Source of the DNA: JAYRSJ01 sp041920215
Lineage (GTDB): Bacteria; Pseudomonadota; Gammaproteobacteria; Burkholderiales; Burkholderiaceae_C
Reading direction: 5' to 3'
Assembly (NCBI GenBank): GCA_041920215.1
Contig: JAYRSJ010000035.1
Span: 1-30,948, forward strand
DNA: 30,948 nt
Below the pieces are notes generated by a model. The model was not told the DNA's origin. It saw only the letters and a program-made list of their open reading frames with translations, and did not search any database. Of this stretch, positions 8,296 through 19,478 are shown one piece after another (the stretch's first letter is position 1; each line of letters begins with the position of its first letter). Made by a program: the position numbers and the translations under genes.

Positions 8296-8742
8296 TCAGT
8301 TCAGCGTCACCGCAATGCGCAGGCCCTCGCGGGCCTCGAAGGCCGCAGCCTCGAAGCGCGGCGGGCCGAACATGCCGGCGGCATTGTTGGAGAAGCCGTA
8401 GGGCTCGGTGGGCATGCCGACCGCATTCATGTCCAGGCGGCCGTTGCCGTTCAGATCGTGGATCACGCTCAGGCCCAGCTTGCCGGCCGGCAGATCCGGC
8501 AGCGCGATGCTGAGCCGACCGTCGCGGGCCGTGCTGGCCTCGACCGCCTTGAGCGCCACCGGCTTGCGCAGCCAGCCGTCCTCGGCGAATACCGCGACCA
8601 GCAGCCGGCCCTCGGGCTTGGCCACGCCTTGCAGCTCGATCTCGGTGGCCTGCGCCAGGCTCGCGCCCAGGCCGGAAAGGGCCGCCAGCGCGAGCAGACG
8701 GGGTGCCAGGCGATGGAATGAGGTCTTGCAGGTCTTGTGCAT
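8296..8742 (-). CDS. Secreted DUF2141-family protein
   Basis: A 148-aa protein with a Sec signal peptide (MHKTCKTSF, then a hydrophobic run ending ALSGLGASLAQA) and a single small beta-rich DUF2141 domain. Typical features are LLVAVFAEDGWL, the central VIHDLNGNGRLDMNAVGMPTE (an Asp/Asn-rich, possibly metal-binding loop) and PYGFSNNAAGMFGPPRF. The start at 8742 is preferred to the upstream extension to 8961 because it begins the signal peptide and has AGGA upstream. DUF2141 function is unknown. Its pairing with a carotenoid oxygenase suggests an accessory or lipid/pigment-related role in the periplasm, which is only an inference. Confidence 0.78.
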   Translation of the reverse strand: MHKTCKTSFHRLAPRLLALAALSGLGASLAQATEIELQGVAKPEGRLLVAVFAEDGWLRKPVALKAVEASTARDGRLSIALPDLPAGKLGLSVIHDLNGNGRLDMNAVGMPTEPYGFSNNAAGMFGPPRFEAAAFEAREGLRIAVTLN

Positions 8743-8777
8743 GGGCTTGTTCCTGAGCTTCGTTGTTGACGGAACGA

Positions 8778-8783
8778 ACTCTA
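8778..8783 (-). promoter_or_regulatory. Possible -10 box for the DUF2141/carotenoid oxygenase pair
   Basis: On the minus strand TAGAGT followed by TCGTTCC lies 35 bases upstream of the DUF2141 ATG. The 139-base gap to aroG (8743-8881) otherwise holds only a weak 6-bp inverted repeat (8836-8841 with 8849-8854) without a T run. The -35 is unclear. Confidence 0.3.
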
Positions 8784-8881
8784 GGAAACGCCAGCCCAGC
8801 CGCCTAGCGGCATGCGATCTGCTGCCACCGGCCGGCGCCAGACGTCGCCTGGCGGCGCGAGATGCGAGCTCGTGAGGCCGA

Positions 8882-10006
8882 TCAGCCGGCGCGACGCTGG
8901 CGCACCGCCGCGGCCAGCTCGCGCAGCAGGGGCTCGGTCTGGGCCCAGCCCAGGCAGGCATCGGTGATCGAGACGCCGGGCTTCAGCTCGGCCCGGGTCT
9001 GGCCCGGGGCCAGGTCTTGCCGACCGGGCTGCAGATGCGATTCGATCATCACGCCGGTGATGCGGCGCTCGCCGGCCGCCATCTGGGCCGCCACATCGCG
9101 CCCCACCTCGATCTGGCGCTCGTACTTCTTGCTGCTGTTGGCATGCGAGAAGTCGATCATCACCTGCTCGCGCAGGCCCGAGGCCTTCAGCGCCTCGCAG
9201 GCCGCGGCCACCGAGGCCGCGTCATAGTTGGGCGTCTTGCCGCCGCGCAGGATCACATGGCAGTCGCTGTTGCCACGGGTCTCGAAGATCGCGGCCGCGC
9301 CCATCTTGGTCATGCCCATGAAGGCATGGCTGGCCTGGGCCGCCAGCACCGCATCGCTGGCCACCTTGATGCCGCCGTCGGTGCCGTTCTTGAAGCCCAC
9401 CGGGCATGAGAGCCCCGAGGCCAGCTGGCGGTGGCTCTGGCTCTCGGTGGTGCGTGCGCCGATCGCGCCCCAGGCGATCAGATCGGAGATGTACTGGGGC
9501 GACAGCAGGTCAAGAAATTCGGTGCCCGCGGGCAGGCCCAGCGCCGTCACATCCAGCAGCAGCTGGCGCGCCAGCCGCAGGCCCTCGTTCATATGGAAGG
9601 AGCCATCGAGCCGGGGGTCGTTGATATAGCCCTTCCAGCCCACCGTGGTACGCGGTTTCTCGAAGTACACCCGCATCACGATCAGCAGATCGTCCTTGAG
9701 CTCGTCGCGGGTCTTCTTCAGCAGGCGTGCATAGTCCATCGCCTGGTCATGGTCGTGGATCGAGCAGGGGCCGACGACGACCAGCAGGCGATCGTCGCGG
9801 CCATGCAGCACCGCGCTGATCTCCTGGCGCGAGCGCTCCACCAGTTCGAGCCCGGCATCGCTGGCCGGCAGTTCGTCCAGCAGCAGGGCCGGCGAGATCA
9901 GCGGACGCACCGCGCCGATGCGGGTGTCATCGGTGCGGGTGCTGTCATGGGTGGCGTCGCGCGGACCGCTCTCGTGGTCCAGGTCGGGGACGGCTTGTGT
10001 GTTCAT
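8882..10006 (-). CDS. aroG: 3-deoxy-7-phosphoheptulonate synthase (DAHP synthase, class I)
   Basis: Condenses phosphoenolpyruvate and erythrose 4-phosphate, the entry step of the shikimate pathway. Seen are LLVVVGPCSIHDHDQAM (the PEP-site GPCSIHD block), MRVYFEKPRTTVGWKG, SFHMNEGLRLAR, GARTTESQSHRQLASGLSCPVGFKNGTDG, ILRGGKTPNYD and DFSHANSSK. These are the conserved active-site and metal-binding blocks of the AroF/G/H type. The ATG at 10006 gives 374 aa; the frame extends upstream but the extra residues are unlike the family. The N-terminal ~30 residues are a variable charged region. Feedback type (Phe, Tyr or Trp) cannot be assigned reliably. It is divergent from pyrD. Confidence 0.93.
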   Translation of the reverse strand: MNTQAVPDLDHESGPRDATHDSTRTDDTRIGAVRPLISPALLLDELPASDAGLELVERSRQEISAVLHGRDDRLLVVVGPCSIHDHDQAMDYARLLKKTRDELKDDLLIVMRVYFEKPRTTVGWKGYINDPRLDGSFHMNEGLRLARQLLLDVTALGLPAGTEFLDLLSPQYISDLIAWGAIGARTTESQSHRQLASGLSCPVGFKNGTDGGIKVASDAVLAAQASHAFMGMTKMGAAAIFETRGNSDCHVILRGGKTPNYDAASVAAACEALKASGLREQVMIDFSHANSSKKYERQIEVGRDVAAQMAAGERRITGVMIESHLQPGRQDLAPGQTRAELKPGVSITDACLGWAQTEPLLRELAAAVRQRRAG

Positions 10007-10039
10007 GGTGGTGGCGCTGCCGCTGTGCAATAAGTCGCG

Positions 10040-10045
10040 ATTATC
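10040..10045 (-). promoter_or_regulatory. Putative -10 box for aroG
   Basis: The minus strand reads GATAAT followed by CGCGAC, 33 bases before the aroG ATG. It lies in the 91-base divergent aroG-pyrD region. The hexamer-plus-CGCG arrangement recurs at other starts in the window. No good -35 at 16-18 bases was found. Confidence 0.45.
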
Positions 10046-10085
10046 AGCCGGCTGCGGCGGCCAAAGTCCCGGCAATAGGCGATGC

Positions 10086-10091
10086 GACAAT
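10086..10091 (+). promoter_or_regulatory. Putative -10 box for pyrD (leaderless arrangement)
   Basis: GACAAT is followed by exactly CGCGCC and then the pyrD ATG at 10098. With a start point about 7 bases after the hexamer, transcription would begin at or next to the A of the start codon. No Shine-Dalgarno is visible, which fits a leaderless or near-leaderless mRNA. Confidence 0.45.
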
Positions 10092-10097
10092 CGCGCC

Positions 10098-11138
10098 ATG
10101 GCTTTCGTCCCCTACGCCCTCACCCGTCCCTTTCTCTTCGGCCTGGACCCCGAGCATGCACATGAACTGACCCTGGGCGCCATCGCCCGGCTGCAGAACA
10201 CCCCGGCCCAATGCCTGTGGTCGCAGCCACGGGTCAAGGATCCGCTCAGCCTGGCCGGCCTGCAATTTCCCAACCGCATCGGCCTGGCGGCCGGTCTGGA
10301 CAAGAACGGCCGCTGCATAGACGGCCTGGGCGCGATGGGCTTCGGCTTCATCGAGGTCGGCACGGTGACACCCAAGGCCCAGCCCGGCAATCCGCGCCCG
10401 CGCATGTTCCGCCTGCCACAGGCCGAGGCGCTGATCAACCGGCTGGGCTTCAACAACGAGGGCCTGGACAGCTTTCTGGCCCATGTGCGGCAGGCCCACA
10501 GCTTCCGCGCCGCCGGCGGTCTGGTCGGGCTGAACATCGGCAAGAACGCCGCCACGCCGATCGAAGACGCTGCGTCGGACTATCTGATCGCGCTGGAGGG
10601 CGTGTACCCGCATGCCGACTACATCACCGTCAACATCTCCAGCCCCAACACCAAGAATCTGCGTGCGCTGCAGAGCGACGCGGCGCTGGACGCGCTGATC
10701 GGCGCGCTGCAGCAGCGCCGCCTGGCCCTGGCCGCCAGCAGTGGCCGCCAGGTACCGATCTTCGTCAAGATCGCACCCGACCTCGACGAGGCCCAGGTGG
10801 CGGTGATCGCCCAGACCTTGCAGAACCACGGCATCGACGGGGTGATCGCGACCAACACCACGATAGGCCGCGACGCTGTCAAGGGCCTGGCCCATGCCGA
10901 GGAGGCCGGCGGCCTGTCAGGGCGGCCGGTGTTCGAGGCCAGCAACCGGGTGATCCGTCTGCTGCGTGCCGCGCTGGGGCCTGGCTATCCCATCATCGGC
11001 GTCGGCGGGGTGATGAGCGGCGAGGACGCGCGCGCCAAGCTCAAGGCCGGTGCCGACCTGGTACAGATCTACACCGGTCTGATCTACAAGGGTCCGGCCC
11101 TGGTGCATCAATGTGCCCGGGCGCTGTCGCTGGCCTGA
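10098..11138 (+). CDS. pyrD: Dihydroorotate dehydrogenase (quinone), class 2
   Basis: Oxidises dihydroorotate to orotate in pyrimidine synthesis, passing electrons through FMN to membrane quinone. The 346-aa length and the N-terminal amphipathic segment (YALTRPFLFGLDPEHAHELTL) mark the membrane-associated class 2 enzyme. Seen are GLAAGLDKNG, GFGFIEVGTVTPKAQPGNPRPR, INRLGFNNEG, VNISSPNTKNLR (catalytic serine loop), IFVKIAPDL, TNTTIGRD, GGLSGRP and IGVGGVMSGEDA near the C terminus (FMN phosphate site). The ATG at 10098 is chosen because the family begins here; the long upstream reading frame is the shadow of aroG. The tandem hairpins beyond 11186 may also end its transcript. Confidence 0.95.
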   Translation: MAFVPYALTRPFLFGLDPEHAHELTLGAIARLQNTPAQCLWSQPRVKDPLSLAGLQFPNRIGLAAGLDKNGRCIDGLGAMGFGFIEVGTVTPKAQPGNPRPRMFRLPQAEALINRLGFNNEGLDSFLAHVRQAHSFRAAGGLVGLNIGKNAATPIEDAASDYLIALEGVYPHADYITVNISSPNTKNLRALQSDAALDALIGALQQRRLALAASSGRQVPIFVKIAPDLDEAQVAVIAQTLQNHGIDGVIATNTTIGRDAVKGLAHAEEAGGLSGRPVFEASNRVIRLLRAALGPGYPIIGVGGVMSGEDARAKLKAGADLVQIYTGLIYKGPALVHQCARALSLA

Positions 11139-11180
11139 AGCCGCGGCGCGCAGGACGATAAAGCGGCAGCAAGGCAGCAA

Positions 11181-11218
11181 GAAAAAGCGGGCCCCCAGCC
11201 TCAGGCTGGGGGCCCGCT
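11181..11218 (-). terminator. Strong rho-independent terminator for the PEP-CTERM gene
   Basis: A perfect 15-bp stem (11186-11200 with 11204-11218) with a 3-base loop. On the minus strand it is followed by a TTTTT run (11182-11186), making a classical terminator for the gene at 11273-11806. The same hairpin could stop pyrD readthrough on the plus strand, although no T run follows there. Confidence 0.85.
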
Positions 11219-11246
11219 GCGCTTTGCGAACGCAGGGCTGCCGGTG

Positions 11247-11271
11247 AGCGTCGTCCGTGTCGGACGACGCT
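11247..11271. other. Perfect 11-bp inverted repeat directly after the PEP-CTERM stop codon
   Basis: Positions 11247-11257 pair with 11261-11271 around a 3-base loop. On the minus strand it begins one base after the stop codon and precedes the terminator at 11181-11218, giving two stem-loops in series at the mRNA 3' end. No T run is attached, so it is more likely a 3'-stabilising or bidirectional structure than a terminator itself. Confidence 0.6.
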
Positions 11272-11272
11272 A

Positions 11273-11806
11273 TCAGGCAGCGTTCTTGCGGCGCTGGGCC
11301 ACGAAGCCGATGGCCGCCAGACCGGCCAGCAGCATCGCATAGGTCTCGGGCTCGGGCACCGGTGCGGTGGTGGTCGAGCTCAGCACATAGACGCCGCCGG
11401 CCTGGCCGTTGGAAATGCCGCTGACCACGTAGTAGTAGCTGCCAGCGTCCAGCGACACGGTGTGGACCGTGTTGCCGGTGCTGCCGTTGAAGCTCCAGGC
11501 CGGCGCCACCAGACTGTCGTCCGAGGTGCCGAACAGGGTGTCGCTACCCGCGGAGTACAGCGCGTACAGGCTGGCGAAGATGTTCAGCGAGGGGCCGTTG
11601 TTGGAGACGACCGTGCTGGACACCAGCTGCGACGCACCCAGCGAAAAGGTGTAGATGTCGGCAAAGGCGCCAGGCATCACAAAGCCGCCGCCGGCCGGGA
11701 AGGACAGCTCGGTACTGTCGTGCAGACCGAAGTCGTAGGTCGCCGCCTGGGCGGTGACAAGGCTCAGGGCGCCGATGGCGCCAGCCAGAACCGATTTCAA
11801 TTTCAT
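11273..11806 (-). CDS. PEP-CTERM-sorted exported protein (FxDxF-like family)
   Basis: A 177-aa exported protein. It has a Sec signal peptide (MKLKSVLAGAIGALSLVTAQA), then a Ser/Thr/Gly-rich beta-type body. The C-terminal PEP-CTERM sorting signal consists of PVPEPE (PEP at 151-153), a hydrophobic segment TYAMLLAGLAAIGFVA and the basic tail QRRK. The GAFADIYTFSL segment (F48-x-D50) resembles the family of short PEP-CTERM proteins named for an FxDxF motif. Such proteins are processed by an exosortase and are usually linked to exopolysaccharide or floc formation; no exosortase gene lies in this window. GGGAG seven bases before the ATG supports the start. The exact role is unknown. Confidence 0.88.
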   Translation of the reverse strand: MKLKSVLAGAIGALSLVTAQAATYDFGLHDSTELSFPAGGGFVMPGAFADIYTFSLGASQLVSSTVVSNNGPSLNIFASLYALYSAGSDTLFGTSDDSLVAPAWSFNGSTGNTVHTVSLDAGSYYYVVSGISNGQAGGVYVLSSTTTAPVPEPETYAMLLAGLAAIGFVAQRRKNAA

Positions 11807-12000
11807 GCTAATGCTCCCGTGACTTGACTGGATAGTCCGGGCGGATTGTGCAGTGCGTCACGGTTTTCATTGATGACGAGCCCCCCCTATGCTTTGGGGG
11901 AAACCCGGGGGAAATTGTCACCGCTTGTTAGTACATCCAGCAAAAATATGCAGCGGGGCAGACTTTGCAACGAAATCCTGCGCCAGACACCCTGACAGCC
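11807..12000 (-). promoter_or_regulatory. Long, structured upstream region of the PEP-CTERM gene
   Basis: This 194-base gap is more AT-rich than its surroundings. On the minus strand a possible promoter is TTGCAA (11965-11970), a 16-base spacer and TATTTT (11943-11948), which would give a leader of about 130 bases. The leader has C-runs and a G-run near 11882-11914 that can pair in alternative ways. It also has a 7-bp inverted repeat CCGTGAC/GTCACGG (11817-11823 with 11857-11863) that could cover the ribosome-binding site. The parC stop lies at its upstream edge; no clear parC terminator was found. Confidence 0.35.
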
Positions 12001-14343
<2,343 letters not shown>

Positions 14344-14353
14344 GCTTGTCGCC

Positions 14354-14379
14354 GGCCGCGCCCAAGGTGGGCGCCGGCC
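14354..14379 (-). other. Hairpin immediately upstream of the parC start
   Basis: GGCCGCGCCC (14354-14363) pairs with GGGCGC plus GGCC (14369-14374 and 14376-14379), with one bulged base and a 5-base loop. In the transcript the stem ends ten bases before the parC ATG. It fills the only real gap inside the topoisomerase IV gene unit and could act in translation control or processing. It lacks a T run, so it is not a normal terminator. Confidence 0.45.
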
Positions 14380-14394
14380 CAAAAGGATTCATCG

Positions 14395-14931
14395 TCAGGA
14401 ATGTTCGAGGCCCAGCGCGATGCGCGCCTGGTACTCGCGGTCCAGCATGCTCATCACGATCAGGCTGTCGTAGCCGTCAGCGCCCTCGGCACTGATGCGC
14501 ACGCTCTCCCGCAGCCGCCCCTCCTCGACAAAGCCCTCGCTGAGGTAGAGGCGCTGGGCACGCGTATTGAGCGCCTTGACGTCCAGCCAGAAGCGGTGGG
14601 CCTTCAGCTGGCTGAAGGCCAGCTGCTTGAGCAGGCGCACGCAGGCCCGCCCCAGGCCCTGGCCCTTGGGCTGCAGCACCAGGCGCTTGAGCTCGATGGA
14701 GCGGTGCGGATTGCGGCAGCCCTGCAGGATCGCAAAGCCGGCGCGCGCGCCCGCGTCGCCCAGCTCGACGATGAAGTGGCGCGAGTCGGGAAAGCGGATC
14801 GCGCCCTCGTGCTGGGTACGCTCCCAGGGCGTGATGAAGGGCAGATTGGCGCCGTCCTGCTCGACCGTGACGACGAAGTCCAGGTCCGACAGCATGGTCG
14901 GCCGCAGATGGACGCGGGGCGGGGTGCTCAT
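14395..14931 (-). CDS. GNAT-family N-acetyltransferase
   Basis: A 178-aa acetyl-CoA-dependent transferase. After HLRPTMLSDLDFVV comes the acetyl-CoA-binding motif A, LVLQPKGQGLGRACVRLL, with the Q/R-x-x-G-x-G loop. Then FWLDVKALNTRAQRLYLSEGFVEEGRLRESVR follows, the typical motif B with the asparagine and tyrosine of GNAT enzymes. The general layout resembles RimJ/RimL and SpeG-type acetyltransferases, but the substrate cannot be assigned. Its ATG overlaps the amidohydrolase stop (ATGA, 14928-14931), so both are translated from one message inside the parE-parC unit. An acetylase coupled to a deacetylase suggests related substrates, which is an inference only. Confidence 0.87.
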   Translation of the reverse strand: MSTPPRVHLRPTMLSDLDFVVTVEQDGANLPFITPWERTQHEGAIRFPDSRHFIVELGDAGARAGFAILQGCRNPHRSIELKRLVLQPKGQGLGRACVRLLKQLAFSQLKAHRFWLDVKALNTRAQRLYLSEGFVEEGRLRESVRISAEGADGYDSLIVMSMLDREYQARIALGLEHS

Positions 14932-16015
14932 GCGCCGGTCGCCCCGGCGGCTCGCCGACAGGCCTGCTGATAGCCCTGCAGCACCGCCACCACGTTATGC
15001 CCTATCGCCTCGGTGGCGTAGCCACCCTCCTGCAGAAAGAGCGTGGGCCAGCCCAGCCGGGCCAGGCGCTCGCCCAGGCGGCTGAACTCGGGGCGGTCCA
15101 GCCTGAAATGCGAGATCGGATCACCGCCGTAGGTGTCCACGCCCAGCGAGACGATCAGCAGTTCGGGCGCAAAGCCCTGCAGCTGCAGGAGCAGACGCTC
15201 CAGCGCCGCGAACCAGGCCTCGTTGCTGGCCCCGGCCGGCAGCGGCTCGTTGGCATTGAATCCCAGGCCGGCACCGGCGCCACGCTCGTCGGCATGACCC
15301 AGGAAGAAGGGGTACTCGGTCTGCGGGTCGCCATGCAGGCTGGCGTAGAACACATCGGCGCGCTCGTAGAAGATGCTCTGCGTGCCATTGCCGTGGTGGT
15401 AGTCCACATCGAGTATCGCGACCCGGGCCAGGCCGGCGTCGCTGGCCGCCTGGGCCGCGACCGCGGCGTTGTTGATGAAGCAGTAGCCGCCGAAGTAGTC
15501 GGCCGCCGCATGGTGGCCGGGCGGGCGGGTCAGCGCATAGGCGCAAGACCTGGCCCCCTGCCCACCGCTGGTCGCCCGGTCGGCCAGCACCAGGTCCAGC
15601 GCACTCAGGCAGGTCTGGGCGCCCCAGTAGGCAGCCGTCCAGCTGCCGGCGGTCAGCGGTGTGCCGCTGTCCATCGAGTACAGGCCCATGCGGGCGGCAA
15701 AACTCTTCGGCTCCACATCGCTGCGCAGGCCGCGCACCGGCCAGACGGCCGGAAACGCCTCGCCCTCGCCGCCGCCGGCCAGCCATTCGGCATGAGCGCC
15801 TTCGATGAAACGCAGATAGGCCGGCGCGTGGACGCGCTCCAGCGGCGCGCGGCCGTGATCGACCGGCGCCAGGATCTCGCCCAGGCCGCTGGCCTGCAGC
15901 GCGTTCAGCACATAGTCGGCGCGCGCCGGAATCTCGAAGGCCTCGACCAGGCGGCCGCGAAAGAACTCGTGACGGGCCGCATGCTGGCCGTGCAGATGGT
16001 TGTAGACGGTACGCA

Positions 16016-16016
<1 letters not shown>
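14928..16016 (-). CDS. aphA: Acetylpolyamine amidohydrolase / histone-deacetylase-family protein
   Basis: A zinc-dependent deacetylase of the class II HDAC superfamily, 362 aa. It closely resembles the Mycoplana ramosa acetylpolyamine amidohydrolase that I recall, including FYERADVFYASLHGDP and GGYCFINNAAVAAQ. Catalytic residues present are the tandem histidines H168/H169 (RPPGHHAA), zinc ligands D205 and H207 (DVDYHHGNGTQ) and D294 (SLGVDTYGGDP), and tyrosine Y333 (EGGY). A likely role is removing acetyl groups from acetylated polyamines, returning them for use or breakdown. The start overlaps the parE stop (TGATG at 16014-16018) and the stop overlaps the GNAT start. The insertion before the tandem histidines and changed loop residues leave substrate specificity open. 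Confidence 0.88.
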
Positions 16017-18013
<1,997 letters not shown>

Positions 18014-18021
18014 GGGGCGCG

Positions 18022-18027
18022 ATTCTA
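18022..18027 (-). promoter_or_regulatory. Putative -10 box for the parE-aphA-GNAT-parC unit
   Basis: The minus strand reads TAGAAT, then CGCGCCCC, then the parE ATG. The spacing places the transcript start at or beside the start codon. No clear -35 was found 16-18 bases further upstream. Confidence 0.45.
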
Positions 18028-18086
18028 GGAGTAGCCAGGCCGGCCCCGACGCACACACCGTCACCGGCCGCCGCCGCCCAGCGCGC

Positions 18087-18092
18087 TAGGAT
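18087..18092 (+). promoter_or_regulatory. Putative -10 box for the exported amidohydrolase gene
   Basis: TAGGAT is followed by GCGCCGCC and the ATG at 18101, the same close arrangement as for parE on the other strand. The two hexamers lie about 60 bases apart in the 87-base divergent gap. Confidence 0.4.
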
Positions 18093-18100
18093 GCGCCGCC

Positions 18101-19429
18101 ATGAGTGCCAAGCCTCGCGTCAAGATCTCAGTCAAGATTCCAGTCCAGCTCCTCGGCGCCCTGCTGCTGAGCCTGCCGGCTCTGCCCAGCCTTGCCCAGG
18201 CGCCGCCGGACGAGGCGACGCCGGGCTTCCAGGCCAGCGAAGCGCTGACGATGGAACTGAAGAACGCGCGCTGGTTCGACGGCGAGCGCTTCCGCCAGGG
18301 CACGCTCTACGTGGATCAGGGCCGCTTCGTCGCCAAGCGGCCCAAGCGACTGCAGCGCCGGATGAACCTGCGCGAGCAATACCTGGTGCCGCCCCTGGCC
18401 GAGGCGCACAACCACAATCTGCAGAATCCCTGGGGTTTCGAGCGCTTTACCCAGCGCTATATCGAGCATGGCGTCTTCTATGCCGCGATGCTGTGCAGCG
18501 ACCCGCCCAGCGTCGCCCCGCTGCGAGCGCGCGCCGCGCGCCCGGACACGCCGGACATCAGCTTCGTCACCGCCTGCATCACCTCGTCGGACGGGCACCC
18601 TTTGGGCATGCTGCTGGACAGCCAGGACCCGGCCGCACCGGCCCTGCGCTTCGAGGACGTGGCCGACAAGGCGGTGCTGGTGATGGACACGCCCGACGAT
18701 GTGGCGCGCAAATGGCCACTGATCGCGCCGCGCCAGACCCGCTGGGTCAAGCTGGTGCTGAGCTATCACGAGCGGCCGGCACTGCGCCAGGATCCGGCCA
18801 ACAAGGGGCGGCTGGGGGTCAGCGCCGAGGTGGCGCGCGCGGTGGTCGCGCGCGCCCATGCCGACGGGCTCAAGGTCACGGCCCATATCGACTCGGCCGC
18901 CGATTTCGCGGCCGCGGTGGATGCCGGCGTGGACCAGATCGCCCATCTGCCCGGCTACTTCTTTCACCATGGTCTCGCCGCCGAGGACTATCTGATCAGC
19001 GCGGAGACCGCTGCGCGCGCAGCCCGCCAGCGCGTGCAGGTGGTCACCACGACAGCCGCAAGCGCGCTGTTCCCCGTCAGCGAGGCGCAGCGCGAGGCGG
19101 TGCGCAGCACCCAGCAGCGCAATCTGCGCACCCTGCTGGAGGCCGGAGTACCGCTGCTGCTGGGCTCGGACGTGTTCATGGACACCAGCCTGGCCGAGTA
19201 CCGCAGCCTGCAGGCGCTGGCGGTGCTGGAGCCGGCTCGCCTGCTGCGCATGGCCACCCGCGACACCGCAAGCGCCCTCTTCCCCGAACGGCGGCTGGGC
19301 TGCTTCGAGCCGGGCTGCGAGGCCAGCTTTCTGCTGCTGGGCCAGGACCCGCTGAGCGAGCCCGAGGCGCTGGGGCGGCCGCTGCTGCGGGTCAAGAATG
19401 GGCGAATACTGCAGCCGGCAGCACCCTAG
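18101..19429 (+). CDS. Exported amidohydrolase-superfamily metallohydrolase
   Basis: A 442-aa protein with an N-terminal signal peptide (basic MSAKPRVKISVK, a hydrophobic LLGALLLSLPALPSL, cleavage near LAQA) and an amidohydrolase (imidazolonepropionase-like) fold. A small beta-domain (LYVDQGRFVAKRPK) is followed by the H-x-H metal motif in PPLAEAHNHN (H103, H105). Later metal histidines are in KVTAHIDSA and QIAHLPG, and the catalytic aspartate is in LLLGSDVFMDT. The end (FEPGCEASFLLL...PLLRVKNGRIL) rebuilds the beta-domain typical of this superfamily. The substrate is unknown; members act on cyclic amides, dipeptides or organophosphates. The MFS transporter gene follows after about 50 bases with its own promoter-like hexamer. 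Confidence 0.85.
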   Translation: MSAKPRVKISVKIPVQLLGALLLSLPALPSLAQAPPDEATPGFQASEALTMELKNARWFDGERFRQGTLYVDQGRFVAKRPKRLQRRMNLREQYLVPPLAEAHNHNLQNPWGFERFTQRYIEHGVFYAAMLCSDPPSVAPLRARAARPDTPDISFVTACITSSDGHPLGMLLDSQDPAAPALRFEDVADKAVLVMDTPDDVARKWPLIAPRQTRWVKLVLSYHERPALRQDPANKGRLGVSAEVARAVVARAHADGLKVTAHIDSAADFAAAVDAGVDQIAHLPGYFFHHGLAAEDYLISAETAARAARQRVQVVTTTAASALFPVSEAQREAVRSTQQRNLRTLLEAGVPLLLGSDVFMDTSLAEYRSLQALAVLEPARLLRMATRDTASALFPERRLGCFEPGCEASFLLLGQDPLSEPEALGRPLLRVKNGRILQPAAP

Positions 19430-19466
19430 CGCTGTCCCCACGGCAGCAAGTTCCAGGGGCATTGGC

Positions 19467-19472
19467 TACAGT
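19467..19472 (+). promoter_or_regulatory. Putative -10 box for the MFS transporter gene
   Basis: TACAGT followed by GCGTGG and then the ATG at 19479. The 6-base spacing again suggests a leaderless start. The hexamer is weaker than the others and no clear -35 is present. Confidence 0.3.
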
Positions 19473-19478
19473 GCGTGG

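Noticed and set aside
8836..8854. Inverted repeat CGCCAG/CTGGCG downstream of aroG as a terminator
   Set aside because: The stem is only 6 bp with no T run on either strand, which is expected by chance at this GC content.
11951..11972. A sigma-54-like GG-N10-GC element (plus strand) near 11955-11968
   Set aside because: The only downstream sequence on that strand is antisense to parC. The minus-strand candidate has the wrong spacing (14 instead of 10), so it cannot drive the PEP-CTERM gene.
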